Source of the DNA: Sciurus carolinensis
Lineage: Eukaryota > Chordata > Mammalia > Rodentia > Sciuridae
Reading direction: 5' to 3'
NCBI RefSeq assembly: GCF_902686445.1
Contig: NC_062226.1
Span: 13,054,001-13,118,000 of the forward strand
DNA: 64,000 nt
The translations under genes were made by a program, and so were the position numbers. Under the pieces are notes generated by a model that worked only from the letters and a program-made list of their open reading frames with translations, was not told the origin of the DNA and made no database searches. Shown in pieces: positions 47,541-58,404 of this stretch; positions within the stretch are counted from its first letter, which is position 1, and the number at the start of each line of letters is the position of its first letter.

Positions 47541-48439
47541 ACCCCAGGCACACCTGTCATGCATCAGAACCAAGCACCTTGTAAAAGTGAATTCTTGAAA
47601 AGAACCTGAGACCTGCTTGCAGAAGCACCTGCAGTCAGCCTGGTCCCGGTTTATCCGCAGCTTCTGACAGCCCCCTGGGCCTTCCCCTCTCTGACACTTT
47701 TCCTTCTCCATCTCGCAAAAAATAGCCCTGAGACCTAATTTCAGCTAAACCTTCAAACACGACTCTCCACTTTCAACTTCCCGAGAAGGGATCAATTGGC
47801 TGTCAAGTTTCCCAGAGCCTCTGCCACCTCCCCACCCAGACCAGAACTGCCAGAGCCTCAAGGTCGATGGGAGGGGGCGGGGCAGAGGAAGGAAGGGGGA
47901 AGGACTCAGCCCACAGCCCAGCTGGGATGGGAAGGGGGCAGGCTGAGGGCCTCTCGAGGAGACCAGAACGGTCACCTATCCCCCGGCCCTCCGCCACCAG
48001 CAAACTGATCCCTGGGAGCATGCTGCTCAGGGATGCTGGAGCCCCAGAAGGGCAGCCTCTGCAGATCCGGGGCCTCACTTGCTGCCTGACCCCTGCCCTC
48101 CTCCCTCAGCCCAGGAGAAGCTTCTCATCCAGAGAAGACAGATCTGGGAGGAATCTTCGCAGTTAAAAGCTGAAGGCAGGAGGCCTCTTGGTCACCTCTC
48201 CCAGACCCTCCAGCATCCTCCCACCAACCCAAGGTCCCCTGCAGCTCTTGGGGCACATGCCAGTCTCCTGCCCTCTGTGGCCCTGGGGACCACAGTCCCA
48301 TCCCCCAACCCCACCTGTAGGTAAAAGGAAGTCATACGGGCAGGAGGGTCCACATCTGGCCCAAGTCACAAAGCAGGTCTGAGGCTATGCGGGGGCCTCA
48401 GTCAGGCCAGCTACCTTGAAGCCCTTTCTCTTACCCGAT

Positions 48440-48600
48440 GCACCAGAACATTTAAGCACCTACTGTATGCCTAAAGCACATGCTGCTTACAAAGTTCATC
48501 CCCTTTAGTTCACAAAAGCGTTCTCCCTAGCCACATGGTCTCTAAGGGGCAGAGAGGGGGTACGAGCACCAGATCACCAATGCCCTGCAGAGGGGCTTGG
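48440..48600 (-). repeat. MIR or MIR3-like remnant, reverse orientation
   Basis: TTTAAGCACCTACTGTATGC, TTCATCCCCTTTAGTTCACA and TCTCTAAGGGGCAGAGAGGG fit the reverse element. Confidence 0.55.
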
Positions 48601-49179
48601 GTCTGCACTGATGCACAGGCGTGGACAAGCCAGGCTTCCAGCTGGTGGTGACCTTCCTGGCCTTGGTTCTCGTGGGGCAGGGAATAGAAGGAGACTTAGA
48701 GACCTTAGCCCCCGACACACAGAGTATCCCAAGGGGGCACCCCGGCAAGGCAGGGTGACATCCTCACTCCTGAGTTTGATATGGCAGCGACAGCAGCAGT
48801 GAATCACGCACAGGCTGTGGTGTCTCCCTGCCTCCCCCAGGCAAGACCGCGTTCCCCGGGGCTCCCTCGGGGTCTACACAGAGCAGCAGTCTGCTGAGTG
48901 CGTGAGGACAGAGCTCGGGAGCCCGCTCGGGCTGGGCTGCGCTTCTGGCCCCGCCACAGGCTCCGTGTGCAGGTGTGTCCCCAGGACGTAGACCAGGCCC
49001 ACCTGACAGTCCCCCAAAACTGCACCCTCTGCCCTCTGCCCCCACCCTCCCCACATCTTTACTGGTCTAAAACGGAAACGTGATTTGGATGAGAATGTGG
49101 GACTGCATCTGCCCAGCACCTACCACAGGGTCAGGTCTGGTGGCACGCTCACAGTGAGTCTCCACCCCGGTCCTTCAGG

Positions 49180-49335
49180 GCAGGACCGTCAACTCCACAT
49201 GTCACTGCTGAGGATACCAGGCTCAGAAAGGCCAGTGCCTCGTGAGCTCACCCAGTTCATCAAAGAGCCGAGATTTGAACCCAGCTCCCCATGTTCGAGG
49301 CTCTCCAGTCTCCCAGCTCTAAGCACCTGGCCCAG
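49180..49335 (-). repeat. MIR remnant, reverse orientation
   Basis: TGCTGAGGATACCAGGCTCA, CTCACCCAGTTCATCAAAGA and CGAGATTTGAACCCAGCTCC fit reverse MIR. Confidence 0.65.
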
Positions 49336-49444
49336 GATAAAGTCTCAGTTCATGCCTCTTTCCTTAACTGCGGAACACAGAAAAAGGACCAAGGTCCCCA
49401 GAGAAGGATACAAAACTTAAATGTCCCACGTCCTGGCATCCCTG

Positions 49445-49620
49445 CCTGCCTATCACTCAGGAGCTGTGTGATACCAGGAAAATGACTTTACCCCTCGGGA
49501 CCTCGGTTTCCTCATCCATGAAAGGGTGACGATTACATTACCTACCCACAGGGTTGCCGTGAGGAGGAGGCAAAACGACCACCATAAAGGTGCTCTCCAC
49601 TCTGCAGACCCTCAGTAGGC
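49445..49620 (+). repeat. MIR element
   Basis: AGCTGTGTGATACCAGGAAA, CTCGGTTTCCTCATCCATGA, AAGGGTGACGATTACATTAC, CACAGGGTTGCCGTGAGGAG in forward MIR order. A second trace lies at 49900-50005. Confidence 0.8.
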
Positions 49621-50284
49621 AGCTGGGCTATGGGTGCAGTCCTGGGTGGCTGGAGGCTGGCAGGCTGTCTCTGACTCTGATCCACAGGTAGTTTCCACCC
49701 AGGAAACAGAGCGGAGACACCCCGACAGGAAAACCGCCAAGCCTACCTGGCAATTTCAGAGCTGCAAATTCCAGCAACTCAGAGGTGTGATGGCATGCTT
49801 ATCAGAGCAGCAAAGAACGTGGCTGACAAAGGATGCTGACGGGGCACCTCCTCCCCAGCCCCAGGAGGTGCGCGTGGCGCCCCAGGCCAGAGACGTCTGG
49901 GTCCCAATCGCAGCTCCACCTCTATTAGCAGTTGGAGCGTGGGTACCTGGGTACCTGCCTTCACCTAGCTGAGCCTCAGTGCCCTCACCTGGAAGATATG
50001 TAATCAAAGCATCAGCTGCAGGGTCACCTGGAGATCAGAGATCAGGTGCAGGACAGAGCCCAGCAGGCAGCAGGTGGACCATCAGTGCAGTGGACTACTG
50101 TGTCATTATTCATAGTGCCCTGAGGTCCCTGAAGGCTCACTCTGCCCACTGTGGCCAGGGAGACCAGAGAGGGCGGGATTTGGCCCTTGCTCCAATGGAT
50201 GGGAAAGGGTGTCACCCTAGATGAGCTCCCAGGGACCCACTGGCCACACCCAGAGGCGTGACCTGAGTGCTCTCAGCCCAGGCT

Positions 50285-50420
50285 CCTCCCCGCCAGAGGC
50301 CCGGAACTCTGCACCACCTGTTGGGGGACCTTGTTAAAATGCAGATGCTCAGGCCCAATGAACCGCAAGCCTGGGGCCCCGGGACCTATCTGCAAAGCAA
50401 TTTTCTGCCACACAGACAGG
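50285..50420 (+). repeat. MER5-like DNA transposon remnant
   Basis: CTGCACCACCTGTTGGGGGA, CCTTGTTAAAATGCAGATGC and TCAGGCCCAATGAACCGCAA parallel MER5-type hAT elements. Confidence 0.6.
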
Positions 50421-50624
50421 CAGGAGAGGATCAGTGGCCCTGGGGAAAGCTCCACCTGATGCTGTCACAGCCTGCTCTCCAGCCTCACCTTGCACCCAGC
50501 CCCTCAGCCCCCTCAAGCCAGCCCCAGCCAGCATCTCAGCATCCGTCAGCATGTCCCTGTCATGCATGCACACCTCTGCAGTCGCAGCTCCCCTACCAGC
50601 CACCCCTCGCTGCCCCTATCGACA

Positions 50625-50880
50625 GTCAATTTCCACCCATCCTTCTGGACCCTGCTCAAAAGTCAGCTCCTGGGAGTACCTCTCTCTCCTCCAGGGACAG
50701 ACAGCTACTCCCAGCTCCCCTGTAGTCCCCGGAGTCAGGGGTACGGCCAAGCCTGGCACTCTCTCCCCTGCACCTCTGTCCTCTGCTGGCCACAGGGCTG
50801 GCTCCTCATCCTGGGAGCCTTGACTCAAATATCACCTCCCACGCACACTGCCTCAAAGAATCCCATTTCCCTGCCGCAGC
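50625..50880 (+). repeat. L2-like fragment
   Basis: CTGGACCCTGCTCAAAAGTC and, further on, GACTCAAATATCACCTCCCA and CTCAAAGAATCCC are L2 3'-end-like words in plus orientation. Confidence 0.45.
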
Positions 50881-50889
50881 AGCCCTTAA

Positions 50890-51725
50890 TGCAACTCAAG
50901 AGTGAGCAGGTGGGGGCTTTGCCCACCTGGGCTCTCCTGGCCTGCTCCTTGGGCTCAGCCCACCACTGGACCTGGCCTGGCGTGGAGCAGGCATGCCATC
51001 AAACTTGCCAGTGAACGAGGGGATGATCACACAGGCAAACAAAGCTCTGATGCAGACCTGAGCTCCCTAGGGGAAGGCCAGGTGCCTGCCACAGCATCGG
51101 ACAGCAGGTCACACAGCGCACTTGCTGAACCAGGGAGGGAAGGGACCCAGCTGTCTGTCTGCCTGTGTAGCAACACAAAGGGGCACTGGGATGTTAGGGG
51201 TCACTGGGTTCTTGTCTTCACAAAGTCATTAAAGTTTGTAGGAAAAAAGTCTGTGTGCAAATTGCCTAAATTCAATAGCAACAATACACAGGCCGTGTTC
51301 TGTCAATTCTAAGGCATCATCAATTGGAGAACGCAGAATGATTTTATTTCCCACCAAGACAGAATTGAATGACGACCTGTCATGGACTACTCCAGGAGAG
51401 ACATTAAAACAGAAACGACAGCGTGCTCCGTCAGGGTGGGCGAGTGGCGTGTGTGCGCGTGGAGTGCGGGGGACCCAGCCTAACCTCCTCTCTTCCTGGG
51501 CCAGGACGCTCTATGTCCGGGGGCCTTCAGGGCCGCCTGTCCTGCACCTGACCCCTCCCTTGCAGGACGGGTCCCATGTGGCCTCTGGGGGCAGGGCTGA
51601 GCCACGGAGAGGGGAGCAGCCAAGGGATCGGATACCTAGAGCAAGGGAGGCTGGACGCTCTCCCGGTCCATGAGGCTCCAGGAAGGGGGACCGCAGGGCC
51701 GCAGGCAGAGCAGCAGCCCGGGGTC
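50890..51725. other. Unique intronic sequence
   Basis: No exon recognised between the L2-like fragment and the DAB2IP exon. Nothing stands out. Confidence 0.4.
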
Positions 51726-51726
51726 A

Positions 51727-51762
51727 GGTGGTGATGGTGGTGGCAGTGGCGGTGGTGGTGAC
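51727..51762 (+). repeat. Imperfect (GGT)n repeat beside a splice donor
   Basis: GGTGGTGATGGTGGTGGCAG continues to GGTGGTGGTGACG. On the transcribed minus strand it is an ACC/GCC repeat that begins about 14 nt into the intron after the exon at 51777-51880. Confidence 0.9.
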
Positions 51763-51776
51763 GCAGAGATAGTTAC

Positions 51777-51880
51777 CGTGACCCGGAACGGCGAGGCAGC
51801 TGAGGGCTCCATGCTGGGGCTCTTCTCTGAGAGGCTGCCGGGCAGGCTGCGCCGGGAGCCCGGCCTTTCTTGGGGTGACT
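51777..51880 (-). CDS. DAB2IP: DAB2IP internal coding exon, N-terminal region
   Basis: Seen: on the minus strand this 104-nt exon gives two bases completing a Glu codon and then 34 codons, starting SPQERPGSRRSLPGSL and ending SAASPFRVT. I recognise this as the N-terminal region of DAB2IP (AIP1), a Ras GTPase-activating protein of the SynGAP family. The acceptor is CTCTTGACAG after a long pyrimidine tract; the donor is ACG|GTAACT. The segment is Ser/Pro/Arg-rich and precedes the PH-like part of the protein. It ends in phase 0, so the exon at 34470-34615 follows in frame. Known of the family: DAB2IP restrains Ras, binds DAB2 and ASK1, and dampens PI3K-Akt and NF-kB signalling. As I remember it the human protein has Thr where this exon has Ser in SAASPF. 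Skipping this exon would shift the frame (104 is not a multiple of 3). Confidence 0.95.
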
Positions 51881-52007
51881 CTGTCAAGAGAGGGAGAGAG
51901 AGGGTGAGCACATTCAAGAGCTAACACACATACGCTGTGGCCTTCCTGTCACTCCCACCCAGGCCAGGACAACAGACAAACTGGTCCCTATAAAGTGGTT
52001 CTGGCTC

Positions 52008-52525
52008 TGCAGGAAAGTTTGGCAGAATTAAAAAGAGAATGAATTACCATGGAAGCCAGCAATTCCACTCCTAGGCACGTACCCCAAAGAACGGAAAGTG
52101 GGGACTTGGAAAAACACATGTATGCAAACGTTCACAGCAGCTTGGCTCCTGACAGCCAAATTGCAGACACGACTCAGGGGTCCGTCAACAGAAGATTGGA
52201 TAAACACAATGTTAGACACACGCAAGGGAATGTCACCTGCCTCAAAAAGGAATCAGTTTCAGAACAGAAGCACTATGTGGACGAACCTTGAAGGAACACC
52301 ATGCCAGGTGACAAAAACCAGACACAAAAGAAGAAATTAACTGCCCAGACGCACAAGAGGACAAATGTTGTATGGATTCCACCTATGGGGAATATTTAAA
52401 ATAGGTAAATGCATTGGGACAGAAAATAGATCAAAAGTTCCCTGGGTGAAAATGGATGGTGGCAATGGTCATCCAGCACTGTAGATGTTCTTCATGTCAC
52501 TGAATTATATACACTTAAAATGGTT
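52008..52525 (+). mobile_element. Old L1 (L1M-type) 3' fragment
   Basis: AAGCCAGCAATTCCACTCCT, TTCACAGCAGCTTGGCTCCT, TCAACAGAAGATTGGATAAA and GTTGTATGGATTCCACCTAT are in L1 3'-end order. No intact frame. A SINE is inserted at its distal end. Confidence 0.8.
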
Positions 52526-52530
52526 GAAAT

Positions 52531-52713
52531 GAGCAGGATGCAGTGGCCTGTAACCCCAGCTACTCCGGAGGCTGAGGCAAGAGGATTGCAAGTTCAAGGC
52601 CAGCCTCCACAACTTAGTGAGCCTCTGTCTCAAAATAAAAGTAAAAAGGGCTGGGGATGTGGCTTAGTGGTAGAGTACTCCTGGGTTTATTCCCCAGCAC
52701 CCCCAAAAAAAAA
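52531..52713 (+). mobile_element. B1-ID composite SINE
   Basis: AGCAGGATGCAGTGGCCTGT, CTCCGGAGGCTGAGGCAAGA, linker, GGGCTGGGGATGTGGCTTAG, CTGGGTTTATTCCCCAGCAC, A tail. Flanks GGTTGAAATG (52522-52531) and GGTTAAAATG (52714-52723) look like a target duplication with one mismatch. Confidence 0.92.
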
Positions 52714-52959
52714 GGTTAAAATGTTTAACACGATTTTTAAGAGTTTCCCCCAAAACCTGCACTTCGAGCCCACATATCTTGTGAAGTACCAAGTTCCCTT
52801 GTCCATGGAAGTACACAAGAAAACGGAAACCAGGCTTCTCCTGGGCAGAAGCGTGGGTGGAGACCCTCAAGACCCCTTTGGTCAATGAGAATCTGGGATC
52901 TCTGACTTCCCATCCAGACCTTCTTTTGCAAGGCTTTAAGCCTGGGAGGCCTGCGGAAG

Positions 52960-54085
52960 CCGGGCAGGTGAGGGACTAGGGGAAAGCAACCCAGCCTGCT
53001 ATTGCCATCACAAGTGGGACACTGTGGCCACAGCTTCCCACAGCTTCCAGCAAGGCCAGAAATCTGGGAGTTTAAACATACAAACTATTCAGACTTTTAC
53101 ATGGTGACAGCTCATGACAAACTTTAGCCACGGCCTGGGCACAGCTGTTTAAGACCTCCTGAGTCAGTGCAGCCCCCACACCATGCTGGGCTGCTCCATC
53201 TCCTGCTCTGGATGGCCCCCATAGAGGACTCCCTTCTGGCTCTCTCCACTGGCCTGCCCTGTCCGGCTCTCCTGGAGACCCTTGGTGACCCCTCCACCCA
53301 CCACTCTCACCCCCTCTGGCTCCTTTCGCAACAGCTGGACCTGAGTCTCTGGTCTAGTCAGCGTTTGCACGTGCACTCGTGCACACACACGCGGGACTCC
53401 CGACGCCCACGCCTAAGCCGGCTGCATCTCCACATCCCTGGCACCCCGTGTGGAGCGTGTGGGGGTGCTTGGGAAAGACCTGTTGACTCACAAGGAAGTT
53501 TAAAAAGGATGGGCGGAGGTTTCCCTGGTACCTGGGCACACACAGGGGTGCAGAGGGAGAAACACCGGCAAGGCGGAGGTGCACGTGTTCCTGTTCGTAC
53601 AGGTGCTCTGCGCACACACCCAGCCACCCCAGGAACACCACAGGTGAGGATGGTGCCGCCACAGGGCAAAGCACAGGGGGCACACAGGGCTGGCTTCCAG
53701 GGGCGGGGGCACCTGCTGCACTTCCTGCTCCATTCCCTCCATGGAACCAATCCAACAGGGGTCCCAGAAGCTGAAAGGACTTCAACCAGAACAGGCTCCA
53801 CACCCGAGCCCCGCCAATGGCCAAGGAGGCAAAGCCATCTACCCAGGCTGGACCCTTCCTCCAGAAACCTCCTTCCCCAGTGGTGCAGGTGCAGCCTGGC
53901 GGCAGCCATCTCCCAAACCCTGGCTGCTTCCCCTGCTGCATTTCCAGCTCGGCACCACTGCGCCCTGCCTCCACTGCCTCCGCTAGGCACACTCGAGACA
54001 CCCACTCTTTCTGGAGGTTTCCCTGGGAAATCTCTGCCCATGCTCCCCTGTCTGCCTTTGTCTCTCTTCCCCCAACCAGCCTCGG
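52960..54085. other. GC-rich intronic sequence with long chance ORFs
   Basis: Open frames of up to 312 codons overlap on both strands (53167-54105 plus, 53354-54160 minus). None carries a domain I recognise, and composition is Pro/Ser/Gly/Arg-rich as expected of GC-rich non-coding DNA. Confidence 0.5.
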
Positions 54086-54090
54086 CACCC

Positions 54091-54260
54091 ACTTGTGCTC
54101 TATGACAGCACGCACCACTGTCACCTGGGGGGTGTCCCCTTGTAATCGATGACAGCTCATGTCATCACCACCTGGAGGGTGTCCACTTGTGCTCTGTGAC
54201 AGTGCATGTCGCCTCTACTGGGAGATGTCCTCTTGTGCTCCGTAACAGCAGGTCACCTCC
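54091..54260 (+). repeat. Degenerate 47-bp minisatellite, about 3.6 copies
   Basis: Units at 54091-54137, 54138-54184, 54185-54230 and partial 54231-54260 each start with a CTTGTGCTC-like word, contain a GACAGC-like word and (first three) end GGTGTCC or GATGTCC. Confidence 0.88.
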
Positions 54261-54274
54261 CCCTCTGGGTCCTA

Positions 54275-54400
54275 CCCATGTGCAAGGCACAGTGGTAGCA
54301 AGCAATCACGAGGCCCCTATTTTACTAGCTCAGGGGGCAGTCACTAGTCCAAGGTTACACACTAGGGGGCAGTCACAGGAATGAGGCCCAGATGTGTCTG
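54275..54400 (-). repeat. MIR remnant, reverse orientation
   Basis: TGTGCAAGGCACAGTGGTAG, CCCCTATTTTACTAGCTCAG, GTCCAAGGTTACACACTAGG fit reverse MIR. Confidence 0.6.
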
Positions 54401-55076
54401 GACACGGAGTCACTGACTCCTGCAGTGCTGAGCCCCCCAAGTCCCAACGCCCAACCAAGGGACTTACTGACACACAGTAGGCGCACACAGATAAGGGTGA
54501 AAACCTTATCTGGAGGCAGACCCTGGGGTCCAGCCACTTCTCTAGGGCAAGGGCAAGGGCTGAAGGGAGCTGGACAGGCCAGGTACAGCCAGACCCAAGT
54601 GTCCTCAGAGAGAACGCACGCCTCACCTAGCACCCAGGCAGGGCGTCTCACCTCCACACCCTCGCCACGCGGCTCCCCCGCCTGCCGAGTGGCCTGAGCA
54701 GCTCCTGTGGGAACACAGTCACCCTTCAAGCTCTGGGGCAATGTCCCTGCCACCACAGGCAGAATGACTCGGCCCCCCCCACATCGGAGCCTGGCAGACG
54801 TGCTACTTCTCTTTCTGTCTCCAAGCCACCATGAGCTCCTCGTGGCAGGAGGATGGGAGCTCGGCTCCTGCCCCCTCCTAGGCCACGCACCCGGCAGTGC
54901 TCAGTCAGGGTCTGGTCACCTGCTCATCACCCATCAATAAGCATGGGGTGCCCACGGGAGTCAAGGAAGTCCGCTGGCAGTCAGGCCTCACCTAGAGGGC
55001 CCTTGGGATCACCAGGACAATAGGGGCTGGGTCCCCTGAGCACCATGGGAGCCTCTCAGATCTTCCCTCTCCCAAG

Positions 55077-55140
55077 ATGCACGCACGCACATGCACACGC
55101 ACACACACGCACACACACATGCACGCATGAGCACACGAGC
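55077..55140 (+). repeat. Imperfect (CA)n repeat
   Basis: ATGCACACGCACACACACGC and neighbouring CACACACATGCACGCATGAG. A decayed dinucleotide microsatellite with CpG and TpG variants. Confidence 0.9.
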
Positions 55141-55460
55141 ACCACACCTGGCTACAATTTCACCTCCTTTTCATGGCAGGTGGGCCTCATGGCTTTAGGA
55201 AAGAGGTGCAAGGGGTCATTCAATAGGGCACAGGTTCCTAGTGAAGCTGACTGTCCCCTGGGACCAAGACTGAGAATGCCCAGAACCTGCCCAGGATCCT
55301 GCCCCTTCCCTCTGGGTTGAGCCAGGAGCTCCTCCGAGGATGCTTGGCTCAGCCTCCCATTTTACAGATGAGGGAGCTGAGGTCAGAGGGAAAGGAACCT
55401 GCTCATTTTGTCCTGGAGCAAAGACCCTCTTGGGTGCTCCCAAAATAGCTTTTAGGTAGC

Positions 55461-55600
55461 CTGTATCCTAGCACCCAGGAGGCTAAGGCAGGAGGATCAT
55501 TAAGAAAGAAAGGAAGAATCTTTGGGGCTGGGGTGTAGCTCAGTGGTGGGGTGCTTGCCCCGAGCGTGCGAGGCCCTGGGTTCCATCCCCACCCCTCGAG
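55461..55600 (+). mobile_element. B1-ID SINE with truncated B1 half
   Basis: CCTGTATCCTAGCACCCAGG and GGCTAAGGCAGGAGGATCAT break off into an A/G-rich linker. A well-kept ID unit follows: GGGGCTGGGGTGTAGCTCAG to CCTGGGTTCCATCCCCACCC. Confidence 0.88.
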
Positions 55601-55609
55601 GAGGCTGCA

Positions 55610-57255
55610 CAGCGTGCGGGATAGAAGCCCACTCTGTCCTGTGCAAAGCAGCCCGCGGGCCTCCCTGGATTCCTGGCCTCCCCACCCACACTCAGGGCAC
55701 TGCAGAGGAACCTGAGGGGGGACCTTGATACTTCCCAGGTCACTTTGGTTTGGCCCTAGGGCCAATCTGCTCCCTTCTCTGCCTGCCTCCTGTTCCAGCT
55801 GCTGACCTGTATAGACTGAGCTTCTGGACCCTCAGCTTCCGTGGGGCTTGGCCAATGGGGAGCCCTGGCAGGAGGAGGAGAAGATCGCCAGGGCTGGCTG
55901 CCTCTCTCCACGGAAGGTCCCGGCCCCTATCAAGACGGCCTCTCCTCCTCTGCACCTCTGGAGGACCTCGGTGGAGCAGCCCCTATTGGGCGCTTCCCCT
56001 TGGGGTTCCCCACACCTGCCACAACCCGGGAAACAGCCTCCCTAGTAGGCCTTCCTCAGATCATCCTGCTCTGAGTCCCCATTCAGAATGCAACTGGACT
56101 GCCAAGGTAGGCTCCATCTCCAGATGGGGCTCCAAGAGGCAAGTGACTTCCTCCATACGTCCTCCAGGGAAGAAGTGAGGCTCTGCCGAGAGTCCCTTAA
56201 ATGATCCCCCAGACCTTACGGCTTCAGGGAAGGCAAAGGCGACCTGGAGCATGGAGTCCTGGGGTTGACTCTACTGTGTGACTCCAGGCCAACCCTTCTG
56301 TCTCTGAGCTCCTCACTGATCATCAGTGAGTCAGAGGTAAGAGCAGTGACCATTTCCACTCCCGGCCACCAAACGTAAAATAGAAAAAAAAAAAAAAGAA
56401 GGCAGGGGCCTGAGTCTTAACTCTGCCTCTGCCTCTGGGGATTTAACCTCAGAGTCCTAGACCCAAGCGTGCAGCCTTTGGCCTTTGACTTAGCAGCAAA
56501 GCTGATTTCCAGTCTGGGGAAGCAGATACCAGGAGGTCTGAGCAGCACAGAAGGATGCAAGCAGAATCCCAGAGAGGTTAAGTGAATCTGCTAAGATTAC
56601 ACAGCATGAAGGTGGCATTTATATGAATGAGTCACGGGAAAGGAGACCCAGCAACCTCTTACCAGGCTCCCTCAGACCTTGGAGCATGGTCCAGGAGTCT
56701 TTGCTCAGCTCAGTCTCGCTATGTGACCTCCACATGACCTCCCAGGCACCCACTTTACAAAACTGCATCCTGAGATCACTGGATCCCCTTTCCACTAGAA
56801 GGTCAAAAAAATCTCCATTTGACCAGCAAGATCAGGCTGGCTTCCTATTCTTAGAAGCCCCAGCCAGAGAACACATTTTAACCTTCATGTGTTTGCAAAA
56901 AATAAATAAAATAAAATCAGTTTCATTCAAATGCTGCTGGCTTGGTTGCCATGGATACCACCTAATCATGAAGGATGACTGTTACTTGTTCCCATGGAAA
57001 CACGGAGGCCCGAGGAACATCCTGTAATTTCAGACAAGACACCAAATTTCAGTTGTCGGATTGCGCTGTCCATACCTCAATGCCTGAGAGCAGGTGGAGG
57101 AGCAGGCTGAGATGCTGGTGTTGGGGGAGAAGGGGTCTGCGGGGGTGCAAAGAGCAGGTGCCGGGTGGGGGCGTGTGGCCGTTAACAGAGATCAGGAAAA
57201 TGGAAATGCCATTTCCCACCTTTAGGTCCTGGACCAGTTCAAAATTTTAAAAGAA
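55610..57255. other. Unique intronic sequence
   Basis: No exon recognised. MIR traces lie at 56255-56340 (forward) and 56565-56610 (reverse). A poly-A run lies at about 56382-56397. Confidence 0.4.
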
Positions 57256-57264
57256 ATCAATTAA

Positions 57265-57837
57265 AAGAAATTTGGATGAAACCAGTCCAGAAATGAGAAA
57301 GAACGGTGACTTCTAATGTTGGTGGAGATGTCTTGGCACGCTTTCACCTCTGCTGGTGGAGTAAAAAGGCTTCAGAGAACAACTGGACAATAGCTAGTCG
57401 AAACCAAATAAACATGCACTCTCGGACCTGAAATTTCCCTCCTACAGGTCCAGAATAGAAAAATTCTCTTTCCTCTGCACATGGATGTTCACTGCCACAC
57501 TGTTCACAGGGGCGAAAAAGTGGAAGCAGCCTAAACATCCACGTGATGCACCCTGGAAGAGTCACTTGGTGGAATACTACACAACAAGGAAAAGGGTAAA
57601 CTCTCAGGGGCACCATTCACGTGGAGGAAGATGGCATGAGAAAGGACCCAGATCTACACAGGCCAACATGAATTAAACTCAGAAATGAATAAAATCAATT
57701 GCAAAAGGAGGCAGAATGTGATCCACCTAGATGTATTTTTTTTAACACAAATGTTCGTAGCAGCTTTATTTGTAATAGCCAAAAACTGGAAACCACCAAA
57801 CATTCTTTAACAGGTGAACCCCAAACAAATGGTGTAA
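57265..57837 (+). mobile_element. Old L1 (L1M-type) 3' region, left part
   Basis: TTCACCTCTGCTGGTGGAGT, AACAACTGGACAATAGCTAG, TTCACTGCCACACTGTTCAC, then GTAGCAGCTTTATTTGTAAT and AGCCAAAAACTGGAAACCAC. L1 order is kept, with one repeated segment. It is interrupted at about 57838 and resumes at about 58405. Confidence 0.75.
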
Positions 57838-58300
57838 GGCAGAATAATGGCCCCCAAAGAAATCCACACCCTAATTCCCTCAGCCTGTGAACGTGCTACC
57901 TGACATGGCAAAAAAGGAACTTTACAGATGTGATTAAGCATAAAGATCTTGAGATGGGAGACAATCCTGGATTATCTGGCTCTGTCAGCAGATCTAGGTG
58001 GTCACACACCAAGGAATGTGGTTACCTCTGGTGGAGGATGGGAACAGCCCTCAGCTGACAGCCAGCAGGGAAAGGGGGACCTCAGTCCCATACCCACATG
58101 GAACTGAGTCCTGCTAACAGGGAATGAGCAATGACGTGGATTTTCCTCTAGAGTCTTCAGAAAGGATTATGGCCTGCCAACACGTTGACTTTGGTCTGGC
58201 AAGACCTGTGTCAGACTTCTGGCTACAGAACTGTGAGATAATAAATCTGTGGTTTTAAAACTGCTAAGTTTTAACTGTTATGGCAGCAATAGAAAAGGAA
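57838..58300 (+). mobile_element. MaLR-like (MLT-type) solitary LTR
   Basis: Starts near GCAGAATAATGGCCCCCAAA; contains CTTTACAGATGTGATTAAGC and ends near ACTGTGAGATAATAAATCTG and GTTATGGCAGCAATAG. It resembles ERVL-MaLR LTRs; the exact subfamily is uncertain. Non-coding. Confidence 0.6.
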
Positions 58301-58304
58301 GACA

Positions 58305-58400
58305 ACGCAAGCTGTAGTTCCGGGGCAGAGTGCTTGCCTAGCATGCATGAGGCCCTGGGTTTGATCTCTAGAGCCACCACAAAAAAAAAGAAAAAAGAAA
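58305..58400 (+). mobile_element. Lone ID element
   Basis: GTAGTTCCGGGGCAGAGTGC, TTGCCTAGCATGCATGAGGC, CCTGGGTTTGATCTCTAGAG, then an A-rich tail. Its 5' end is weakly matched. Confidence 0.85.
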
Positions 58401-58404
58401 AGGA

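Larger units (their letters stand above)
34616..51776 (-). other. DAB2IP: DAB2IP intron between the two visible exons (17,161 nt)
   Basis: The intron starts GTAACT at 51776 and ends CGCGCGCAG at 34616. Joining the flanking exons keeps the DAB2IP reading frame (phase 0). The last 500 nt before the acceptor form the upstream half of the CpG island. The remainder is GC-rich unique sequence with MIR and L2 fragments, one lone ID element, and one B1-ID SINE. Confidence 0.9.

Noticed and set aside
44460..47598. Several 150-230-codon frames on both strands
   Set aside because: No domain recognised, heavy overlap between strands, MIR and L2 pieces in between. Not annotated as genes.
53167..54160. 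Long overlapping open frames (312 codons plus, 268 and 244 codons minus)
   Set aside because: They overlap on both strands in GC-rich DNA, have Pro/Ser/Arg-rich composition, no recognisable domain and no splice or start context. They also run into the minisatellite. Best seen as chance.
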